64,000 bases of DNA from an uncultured Eggerthellaceae bacterium (GTDB taxonomy: Bacteria > Actinomycetota > Coriobacteriia > Coriobacteriales > Eggerthellaceae): contig CAJURO010000001.1 of NCBI GenBank assembly GCA_910588985.1, positions 62,001-126,000 on the forward strand, in the 5' to 3' direction. The position numbers and the translations under genes were made by a program. The stretch's first letter is position 1. Every line of letters begins with the position of its first letter. Under the pieces are notes generated by a model. The model was not told where the DNA came from. It searched no databases and saw only the letters and a program-made list of their open reading frames with translations. Shown in pieces: positions 26,063 through 33,061 of this stretch.

Positions 26063-27730
26063 GTGTTCGATAAAGGGCTATTCGCGCTTCCAGGTGCCGT
26101 TGCTTGCTCAGTGCGCTCAGCGCTCATTTCGGTTGCGGTTGCCCTTATCACGGTGGGACAAGCGATCAGCCTTGGCTGGGCTATCGTCGAGGTATGGTCG
26201 GGTCATCCTGTTTCGTCAGTAGGGGGACTTTTGGTCGTCTTTGCCCTGTGCTTCATCGCTCGCCGCGTGCTGAGCGAGGTGGGTGAGGGGATTGCCTGTT
26301 CATTCGCAGATGCGACGCAATCAAGGCTTACCGAAGAGCTTAAGGGAGCAGCGTGGGCAAGCGGGCCTGCGCTCATTGATGGCATGGGATGTGCTGGCTT
26401 TGCCACGCTGCTCGCTGATGGGATGGATGACGTGCGTGACTACCTCGCCATTACGATCCCCAAAGCTCTCAATATGGTGCTCATCCCTGCGCTCCTCGTT
26501 ATCGCTCTCTTCGCTTTCGATGCGTTGAGCGGTGCGATCGCACTTATCTGCTATCCATTCATCATCTTGTTCATGCAGCTCATCGGGCGCGGGGCGAAGG
26601 AAGAGGCCGCACGTACGCACGATGGCTTCCTGACGATGGCGAACCATTACATGGACTCGGTGCGAGGATTGCGGACTTTGAAGTCGTTCGGACGATCGCG
26701 TGCTCATGCTGAGCGCGTCATGGCTTCCTCGGAGGCATATCGCTTGCTCACGATGCGCAACCTCAAGATCGGGACGCTCTCGAGCACGATCCTTGATATC
26801 TTCGCAACCTGCGGTCTTGCTGCGATAGCCATCATGCTTGGATTTCGCCTCGTGGAAGGCGGGATCGCATTCTTCCCCGCGCTTGTGGTGCTCATGCTCG
26901 TTCCTGAGTATTTCACGCCCATTAAGGCGTATGCGAAGGACTATCATGCAACGCTTGATGGGAAGGCTGCCTATGCGCGCGTATGCGAGCTCTTGACAGC
27001 ATCGAAGTCGCGCGATGAGCATACGCGTGCGCTCGTAGAGAGCGAACGCCTCGTACAAGAGGAAGCGTTGACCCCTTTCAAGGATGTCAAATTCTCAGAG
27101 CTTGGCTTTTGCTATCCAGGGGCTTCTGATATCGCGCTCAAGGGCATCTCTGGTTATATTCGAGCGGGTATGCGCGTTGGCGTGGTAGGTCCTTCTGGTT
27201 CGGGGAAGTCGACGTTCTTGAATCTGCTTGCAGGGCTTGCTGATCCGAGTTGTGGGAATATCGCCTTGAATGGGCAGCCCCTGTGCACGTTGAGACGAAG
27301 CGCATGGAGGCGACAAGTGTGCTATATCCCGCAGGATCCGTTCATCCTCTCTGCGTCAGTTCGCGAGAATGTCGCGTTCTATGCATCATGTGCGTCCGAT
27401 GAGCGAATCAAAGCCATCCTTGAAGAGGTTGGCCTTCCCGACCTCGCTTGTGATGAGGGGCTTGATCTCAAGCTTGGCGACGGGGGACATTCGCTTTCGG
27501 GTGGTGAGGCACAGCGCATCTGCATCGCGCGTGCGCTGCTCGATGAGGAGCGCACCATTTGGATCCTCGACGAGCCGACTGCGCGACTTGACGCGCAGAC
27601 CTCTTCGGCGCTCATTGCGAGCGTCGTGCGCTGTGCGCAGGGGCGTGCGCTCGTCGTTGCAACGCATAGTTCGGCGTGGCATGACTTCTTCGACGAGGTC
27701 ATCGACCTTGGTACGGGGGGTGTGCGATGA
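26063..27730 (+). CDS. CydD-like ABC exporter subunit (fused permease and ATPase)
   Basis: Half-transporter of 555 residues. Six membrane spans occupy about residues 15-290, with the CydD-like stretch LVVLMLVPEYFTPIKAYAKDYHATLDGKAA broken over positions about 270-300. The nucleotide-binding domain has Walker A GPSGSGKST, signature LSGGEAQR and Walker B WILDEPTARLD. GTG start. The next gene overlaps it by ATGA and is its natural heterodimer partner. CydDC exports glutathione/cysteine and supports cytochrome bd assembly in E. coli; no cydAB lies here, so substrate is open. Confidence 0.82.
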   Translation: MFDKGLFALPGAVACSVRSALISVAVALITVGQAISLGWAIVEVWSGHPVSSVGGLLVVFALCFIARRVLSEVGEGIACSFADATQSRLTEELKGAAWASGPALIDGMGCAGFATLLADGMDDVRDYLAITIPKALNMVLIPALLVIALFAFDALSGAIALICYPFIILFMQLIGRGAKEEAARTHDGFLTMANHYMDSVRGLRTLKSFGRSRAHAERVMASSEAYRLLTMRNLKIGTLSSTILDIFATCGLAAIAIMLGFRLVEGGIAFFPALVVLMLVPEYFTPIKAYAKDYHATLDGKAAYARVCELLTASKSRDEHTRALVESERLVQEEALTPFKDVKFSELGFCYPGASDIALKGISGYIRAGMRVGVVGPSGSGKSTFLNLLAGLADPSCGNIALNGQPLCTLRRSAWRRQVCYIPQDPFILSASVRENVAFYASCASDERIKAILEEVGLPDLACDEGLDLKLGDGGHSLSGGEAQRICIARALLDEERTIWILDEPTARLDAQTSSALIASVVRCAQGRALVVATHSSAWHDFFDEVIDLGTGGVR

Positions 27731-29520
27731 GCACTAAGCGAAAGCACAGCCGACAAGGGCAGAGCGCTTCGATGAGGTTGTTCTTCCGTAAGGAAGATGC
27801 CTGGTTACGTCCTCTTTTTGCACAGCATAAGGGGCTTTCGCTGATCGGGATCATCCTTGGGGTGATCGCTGTCCTCTTCGCGGGAGCGCTCATGTTCACG
27901 TCGGGATACATGATCTCGCTTGCTGCCATCTTGCCGCTCACGGTGCTCGCTTTGCATCTGCCTTCGATCTTCGTGCGCATCTTCGGCATCGGCAAGCCCC
28001 TCATCGATTACGTGCAGCGCCTCGCTACGCATGACTGGGTGCTTCGCGCAACCTCTTCGCTTCGTCGGCGTCTTTACGTGGTGCTCGAGCGTGCTCAATC
28101 CTCAGTCATCGAGATGAAGCGCCAAGGTGAGGTGCTGTCCTATCTGGTTGAGGACATCGAGCATGTTCAGAACCTTTGTATCCGTTCGATCTTCCCCTAT
28201 CTCATTGCGATCATCGTCTACCTCGTCGTGGCGATCGCGCTTGGCATCTTCAATGTTGCCGTTGGGTTGTTCGCGCTTGTCATGCTTGGTGTTGTGCTCC
28301 TTGGCATTCCCTTTGCGTATCTCGCATCGATGCGGGCGCAGGCTTCGCAGATGCAGAGGATGCGCACGCAGATGCACGTTCGTGCGCTCGAGGATGTTCG
28401 AGGGCTTGCTGATTGGGTGCTGGCGGGAAGGGAAAGCGGCTTCTTGAAGGGCTTTCGCGAAAGCCAGAGACGATTCATGGAGACAAGAGCTCTTCTTGAG
28501 CGGGCGCAGCGCAGGCGAGCAGTGCTCATCCAGGCGGTCATGGCGCTTACGATCTGCGGTGTCTTCCTTTTCGCAGCATATGCGTTCGGAGAGCAGATCC
28601 CTGCCCTTCAAAATGCTTCGGTACGAGCACTCTCAGAGGTGCAGGCCATTGATGCGACGGCCGCATCAGTGACATGGATAGCAGCTTTCGTCCTCTGCGC
28701 ATTTCCTGTGCTCGAAGTGCTCGCGCATGCCCCTGAGCAGGCGCTCGATGCTCTTTCTCATGAAGATGCCATCCGAGAGCTCAATGCCCTCGAGCATGAG
28801 ATAGCAGATAAGCCCCAAAGCGCATCAGAAGGGTCGGCTTATCCAAAAGAGCACGATCCGCGTTCTTCGGTGCAAGGTCACGAGCATCCTGCCTCTTGGG
28901 ATGTGCGTCTTGACCATGTCTCCTTTACATACCCTGAGGCCTCGCGCCCTCTTTTCGAGGATTTCTCGCTTCATATCCCGTTTCCTTCGCGGGTGGCTGT
29001 TATAGGTCCCAGCGGATGCGGGAAGAGCACGCTTGCTCGCCTTATCTATGGTGAGCTTTCGCCCGATGCAGGAAGCACCATGGTGGGAGGTGAGGACCCT
29101 GCAAAATGCAGCGAGCCCTATCGAGTCATGAGCACGCTCTATCAGAACGCCTACCTCTTCGATACGACTTTGCGCGAGAACCTACTTGTCGCGAACGGAC
29201 ACGCCGACGATGCTGAGCTCATCTCTGCTCTTGAGCGCGTGGGACTTGCTGATCTTTGCGCTAACGGTGGCCTAGACCGACGTCTTGGCGAAGGGGGAGC
29301 GCATCTTTCGGGTGGCCAGCGGCAGCGCGTTGCCCTTGCGCGCATGCTGCTCACTGATACGCCCATCGTGGTCCTCGACGAACCGTATCTGTGGGTCGAT
29401 GTGGACACGGAGCAGATGCTCTCTGAGCTCATCGAGGAGGTCATGGGAGATCGAACGGTCATCCTCATCACGCATACCGACATCGACGAGAAGCACTATG
29501 ACCATGTGGTGCGTCTTTGA
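27727..29520 (+). CDS. CydC-like ABC exporter subunit (fused permease and ATPase)
   Basis: Half-transporter of 597 residues, translationally coupled to the CydD-like subunit. Membrane domain at about residues 30-330, then a nucleotide-binding domain with Walker A GPSGCGKST, signature LSGGQRQR and Walker B VVLDEPYLWVD. The usual LDEPTxxLD continuation is replaced by YLWVD, so the D-loop region differs from most exporters. A stretch of about 40 polar residues lies before the ATPase domain. Its stop codon lies inside the possible left target-site repeat of the inverted-repeat element at 29524. Confidence 0.82.
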   Translation: MSTKRKHSRQGQSASMRLFFRKEDAWLRPLFAQHKGLSLIGIILGVIAVLFAGALMFTSGYMISLAAILPLTVLALHLPSIFVRIFGIGKPLIDYVQRLATHDWVLRATSSLRRRLYVVLERAQSSVIEMKRQGEVLSYLVEDIEHVQNLCIRSIFPYLIAIIVYLVVAIALGIFNVAVGLFALVMLGVVLLGIPFAYLASMRAQASQMQRMRTQMHVRALEDVRGLADWVLAGRESGFLKGFRESQRRFMETRALLERAQRRRAVLIQAVMALTICGVFLFAAYAFGEQIPALQNASVRALSEVQAIDATAASVTWIAAFVLCAFPVLEVLAHAPEQALDALSHEDAIRELNALEHEIADKPQSASEGSAYPKEHDPRSSVQGHEHPASWDVRLDHVSFTYPEASRPLFEDFSLHIPFPSRVAVIGPSGCGKSTLARLIYGELSPDAGSTMVGGEDPAKCSEPYRVMSTLYQNAYLFDTTLRENLLVANGHADDAELISALERVGLADLCANGGLDRRLGEGGAHLSGGQRQRVALARMLLTDTPIVVLDEPYLWVDVDTEQMLSELIEEVMGDRTVILITHTDIDEKHYDHVVRL

Positions 29521-29523
29521 ATG

Positions 29524-29695
29524 AAGCTCTGTTAATCCATAATGGAGATAGAGCGCCTTGAGATATTGTCCTGTGATGATGAAAGCGAGGTAAGCCAAAG
29601 TCGCTGAGAGACCTTGGCTCGAAGCGACGACGCGGCGAGGCTTTCATCTATCAAAGGGCAATCCATCGTGTGATCGTTCTGGATTAACAGAGCTT
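29524..29695. repeat. 172-bp inverted-repeat element, MITE-like or structured RNA
   Basis: Terminal arms AAGCTCTGTTAATCCA (29524-29539) and TGGATTAACAGAGCTT (29680-29695) are perfect 16-bp inverted copies. Further pairings lie inside: ATTGTCC (29565-29571) with GGGCAAT (29656-29662), GATGAAAGC (29578-29586) with GCTTTCATC (29640-29648), and AGCCAA (29593-29598) with TTGGCT (29614-29619). Imperfect direct repeats TTTGAATGA (29516-29524) and TTTGGATGA (29694-29702) flank or overlap the ends. The DNA can fold end to end into one long branched hairpin. It contains no gene. It may also terminate the cydDC-like transcript. Confidence 0.6.
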
Positions 29696-29707
29696 TGGAT
29701 GAAATGC

Positions 29708-29736
29708 TTGACGTAGCGAAGCCCGTTGCTTAGTAT
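29708..29736 (+). promoter_or_regulatory. Promoter of the radical SAM/DUF4130 operon
   Basis: TTGACG (29708-29713), a 17-base spacer and TAGTAT (29731-29736) give a good sigma-70 type promoter. The expected start of transcription near 29743 falls inside the first LexA-type box. Confidence 0.65.
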
Positions 29737-29739
29737 ATA

Positions 29740-29767
29740 GAACAAACATTCGTGTGAACATATGTTC
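29740..29767. promoter_or_regulatory. Two adjacent LexA (SOS) boxes
   Basis: GAACATATGTTC (29756-29767) is a perfect palindrome of the Gram-positive SOS-box form GAAC-N4-GTTC. GAACAAACATTC (29740-29751) is a one-mismatch second copy 4 bases upstream. They overlap the predicted transcription start of a putative DNA-repair operon, so LexA repression released by DNA damage is expected. Confidence 0.7.
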
Positions 29768-29792
29768 TGTATTCTGAGGTGCAGGGTGCATC

Positions 29793-31133
29793 ATGGATTT
29801 GACTGAAAAGCTCGAGATACTTGCCGATGCTGCCAAATACGATGTAGCGTGTACCTCATCTGGGGTGCAGCGTGAAGCGAGGCAAGGGCAGCTGGGTGCC
29901 ACGCATGTCTCGGGATGCTGTCATTCGTTCACCGCCGACGGACGATGCGTCACGCTCCTGAAAGTGCTCATGACGAATGCCTGCATCTATGACTGCGCAT
30001 ACTGCGTGAACCGTCGCTCCAACCCAGAGGTCACTCGGGTGAGCTTCACTCCCGAAGAGCTGGCAGAGCTTACCATCGGGTTCTACCGGCGCAATTACAT
30101 CGAAGGGCTCTTCTTGAGCTCAGGCGTGGTGCGGAATCCTGATTACACGACGGAGCTCTTCATCCGCACGTTGCGCATCCTTCGCGAAGAATATGGGTTT
30201 CGCGGATACATTCACGCAAAGGCAGTGCCAGGGACGTCTCCTGAGCTCATTCATGCCTTGGGCTTCTTGGCTGATAGGCTCTCGCTCAATCTTGAATTGC
30301 CATCATCTGAGAGCCTGGCAAGGCTCGCTCCAGAGAAAGCAAACCTTGACCTTGTGAAGCCCATGCGGCAGATCTCGGAGTCCATTGCAGAGGATGCTGA
30401 GTCGCGAACCCTTGCTCGAAAGCGCCTGACCACCTATCTCTCTGGTCCAGCTCCGCGAAAAGCTGCACGCGCGTTCGCCCCTGCAGGCCAATCCACCCAG
30501 ATGATCATCGGGGCAAGCCCAGAGAGCGATTACCAGATCTTGACCCTCTCTGCTGCGCTCTATGCGAAGCTTGCGTTCAAGCGCGTGTTCTTCAGTGCAT
30601 ATATGCCTGTTGTTGAGGATGACCGCCTCCCGAAGACCGATGCTATCCAGCTTGATAGGGAGCATAGGTTGTACCAAGCAGATTGGCTCCTGCGCTTCTA
30701 CGGGTTCGACGTTTCCGAGATCATCGATGAGGAGCATCCGTTCCTGGAGACGGACATCGACCCGAAGGCTACGTGGGCGCTCAATCACCTTGACCTGTTT
30801 CCCATCGAAGTGAACACGGCGCCCCATGAGATGCTCTTGCGCGTGCCAGGGATCGGTGTGCGTGGGGCGAACCTTATCATGCGAGCTCGACGCCAGACCA
30901 CCCTCTCTGAACGAGAGCTGCGAAAGCTTGGCATCGCCTATAAACGGGCGCGGTACTTCATCACGTGCAATGGAACCTATAGCGGGCTTGGGGTCGACTT
31001 CTCACGTGAGGGGCTGCATGCTCGGCTTCGCGCACCAATCGATGGCGGTCGTCATGGGCGTCGTTCTGATCGAGCTCTGCCTGGCCAGCTTTCGCTCTTT
31101 GATAACGCGCAGCTTTGTCTGAAGGGGGCGTGA
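29793..31133 (+). CDS. Radical SAM protein of the putative DNA modification/repair type (TIGR03916-like)
   Basis: Protein of 446 residues. The radical SAM cysteines are C64, C68 and C71 (CIYDCAYC). Family stretches are VSGCCHSFTADGRCVTLLKV, FTPEELAELTIGFY and FLSSGVVRNPDYTTE. The C-terminal third has a helix-hairpin-helix-like piece, LLRVPGIGVRGANLIMRAR, usual in DNA-binding repair proteins. It is followed 7 bases later by its known neighbour, a DUF4130 protein; in other genomes that partner is often fused to a uracil-DNA-glycosylase-like domain. The SOS-type promoter supports a DNA-repair role. Chemistry and lesion are unknown. Confidence 0.87.
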   Translation: MDLTEKLEILADAAKYDVACTSSGVQREARQGQLGATHVSGCCHSFTADGRCVTLLKVLMTNACIYDCAYCVNRRSNPEVTRVSFTPEELAELTIGFYRRNYIEGLFLSSGVVRNPDYTTELFIRTLRILREEYGFRGYIHAKAVPGTSPELIHALGFLADRLSLNLELPSSESLARLAPEKANLDLVKPMRQISESIAEDAESRTLARKRLTTYLSGPAPRKAARAFAPAGQSTQMIIGASPESDYQILTLSAALYAKLAFKRVFFSAYMPVVEDDRLPKTDAIQLDREHRLYQADWLLRFYGFDVSEIIDEEHPFLETDIDPKATWALNHLDLFPIEVNTAPHEMLLRVPGIGVRGANLIMRARRQTTLSERELRKLGIAYKRARYFITCNGTYSGLGVDFSREGLHARLRAPIDGGRHGRRSDRALPGQLSLFDNAQLCLKGA

Positions 31134-31140
31134 GCACAAG

Positions 31141-31950
31141 GTGGAGCTCTATGACGACGTCGCTTATGTCTATGACGGGTCGCTCGAAGGCCTGCTTAGC
31201 GCGATCTTCTGCGCGTATGCGCATCATGAGGATCCTTGTGACGTTGTCGTTGAGGGAGCCTTCCAGCCACGGCTTTCCCAGCGCATCAGCAGGATCGAGA
31301 CAGACGTGCATGCAGCACATCGTGTTCGTGCAGGGATTCAGAGGACATGTGGACGTCAAGCATTTCGCGCTGTGCTCAAAGCGTCCCTTTCAGGTGATGA
31401 GCAGGCGGGAACCGTTGCGTATCGATTCGTTCGGTATGCCATGGATGAGGGCGGAAAGTCCGCTGTGAGCAATATCGCCCATCCGAGCGTCGCTCCCATG
31501 CATGCTATCGTGCGATCCGTGAACCAGGAATGCGAGCATATTCGCCAATTCGCGCGGTTCTCTCATCTCAAGGGCAACGACATGGATCTTTGGTTCGCCC
31601 GCATCCGTCCGCGCGATAACGTCATCCCTCTCGTGATGGAGCATTTCGTTGCGCGGTTCAACATCCAGCCTTTCCTCCTCTATGATGAGGGGCGACGGCT
31701 CGTGGGGGTCTATGATGGCACCTCGTGGTATCAGGCAATGCCCGATGCTGACCTTTTCCTTGATCGCGAATGCATGAGCTCAGAAGAGCCGCTCATGCAA
31801 GATGCATGGCGACGATTCTATCGGGCCCTCTCCGTTGAAGCTCGGTACAACCCAGAGCTGCGCCGTCAACTCATGCCAAAGCGCTTCTGGTCGAATCTCA
31901 CGGAGATACAGGAGGGTGCTCCTGGTTTGCGAAAGAGCACCCGACCGTGA
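31141..31950 (+). CDS. DUF4130 protein, partner of the radical SAM repair protein (TIGR03915-like)
   Basis: Protein of 269 residues with a GTG start right after the radical SAM gene. Family pattern: VYDGSLEGLLSAIFCAY at the start, then FVRYAMDEGG, RSVNQECEHIRQFARFSHL and HFVARFNIQPFLLYDE. In some bacteria DUF4130 is fused to a UDG-like domain; here the protein ends after DUF4130 with a basic tail, so no glycosylase is encoded at this locus. Cotranscribed from the SOS-box promoter. Convergent with pyrE. Confidence 0.85.
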   Translation: MELYDDVAYVYDGSLEGLLSAIFCAYAHHEDPCDVVVEGAFQPRLSQRISRIETDVHAAHRVRAGIQRTCGRQAFRAVLKASLSGDEQAGTVAYRFVRYAMDEGGKSAVSNIAHPSVAPMHAIVRSVNQECEHIRQFARFSHLKGNDMDLWFARIRPRDNVIPLVMEHFVARFNIQPFLLYDEGRRLVGVYDGTSWYQAMPDADLFLDRECMSSEEPLMQDAWRRFYRALSVEARYNPELRRQLMPKRFWSNLTEIQEGAPGLRKSTRP

Positions 31951-31965
31951 TCGCTTCTCGCAGGT

Positions 31966-32640
31966 CTACTTGGCTCCGTATTCTGCGTAATACGCATCAA
32001 GGGCAGAGCGGATCTCAGGAGAGAGGGATTTGCCCGTCTCGTTCGGATTGCTCAGGTAATCGATCACTTCGCTCATCGATACGATGGCGCTCGTGGGGAA
32101 GCCATAGCGCTCACGCACCTCGTCAAGCGCGGTCTTCTCGCCGCCAAGCCCTACCTCTTCGCGATTGAGCGAGACCATGAGCCCAACGACATCGACATCT
32201 GCTGCAGCCTTGAGGATAGGATAGGCCTCTTCGATGGACTTGCCTGAGGTGGTGACATCCTCGACGATCACGACCTTATCCCCGTCGTTGAGCGGGCTGC
32301 CAAGGAGGATGCCCGTATCGCCATGATCCTTCACCTCTTTGCGATTCGAGCAATATCTGACCTGCTTGCCGTAAAGCTCCGAGATAGCGCACGCTGTTAC
32401 GACTGAAAGGGGGATTCCCTTGTAGGCTGGTCCGAATACAACATCGAAATCAAGCCCATAGGCAGCTTCGATGGCCTGTGCATAGTAAAGGCCAAGGCGA
32501 TGGAGCTGCTCTCCTGTCACATACGCACCTGCGTTCATGAAGAAAGGGGATTTACGGCCGCTCTTCAGGGTGAACTCGCCGAATTTGAGGACATCAGATT
32601 CCATCATGAAATCAATGAACTCGCGCTTGTATCCGTCCAT
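31966..32640 (-). CDS. pyrE: Orotate phosphoribosyltransferase
   Basis: Converts orotate and PRPP to OMP in pyrimidine synthesis. It has 224 residues with the PRPP-binding motif VVIVEDVTTSGKS and family segments LKFGEFTLKSGRKSPFF and FGPAYKGIPLS. A strong AAAAGGAGG site precedes the ATG. A small inverted repeat TGCGCC/GGCGCA (32663-32676) lies in the leader; I could not recognise a PyrR-type attenuator. It stands alone here, away from other pyr genes except pyrG. Confidence 0.95.
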   Translation of the reverse strand: MDGYKREFIDFMMESDVLKFGEFTLKSGRKSPFFMNAGAYVTGEQLHRLGLYYAQAIEAAYGLDFDVVFGPAYKGIPLSVVTACAISELYGKQVRYCSNRKEVKDHGDTGILLGSPLNDGDKVVIVEDVTTSGKSIEEAYPILKAAADVDVVGLMVSLNREEVGLGGEKTALDEVRERYGFPTSAIVSMSEVIDYLSNPNETGKSLSPEIRSALDAYYAEYGAK

Positions 32641-32764
32641 GGATCCTCCTTTTGCTCACAGGTGCGCCAAGGCGCATGTGTGCAGTGTCCTTTTTGTCCA
32701 AACGAGCGCACGCGCCCCTTAAATGATACTATTCTTCCTGTAATGTCGCAGGAAAGGATCCCGA

Positions 32765-33052
32765 TTGCCGCTCGTCAGCTATATAGCGCATTATCGTTCT
32801 CCAGATGCGAGCGCGAAACGCGCGAAAGGCCTCTTCGAGTTCGAGAGTGGAGCGCGATTCGGATCGAAAGCGAATGCCCATGATGCGCGCGTCCGCATGC
32901 TGGAGCTTTTCGGCAATGACGCGCTGTCGTGGAATATTGAGAAGATCGAGAAGAAGAAGTCGAACGACGGAATGGCGGACGGGCAGCTCGAGCTCGACTT
33001 TCGGGATCCTGTCAAGAAGCCCAAGCGCAAGCAATCAAGGAAGTATCTCTAG
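32765..33052 (+). CDS. Small basic hypothetical protein before the M42 peptidase
   Basis: Ninety-five residues with a TTG start preceded by AGGAAAGG. No family recognised. The sequence is soluble, with a middle helix-like part (ANAHDARVRMLELFG) and a very basic end (KKPKRKQSRKYL). Codon usage resembles neighbouring genes, and the stop lies 9 bases before the M42 peptidase ATG, whose AGGAG overlaps this stop; that favours a real, cotranscribed gene over a shadow frame. Two other frames overlap here but lack ribosome binding sites. Moderately sure it is expressed. Confidence 0.6.
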   Translation: MPLVSYIAHYRSPDASAKRAKGLFEFESGARFGSKANAHDARVRMLELFGNDALSWNIEKIEKKKSNDGMADGQLELDFRDPVKKPKRKQSRKYL

Positions 33053-33061
33053 GAGACGCTG

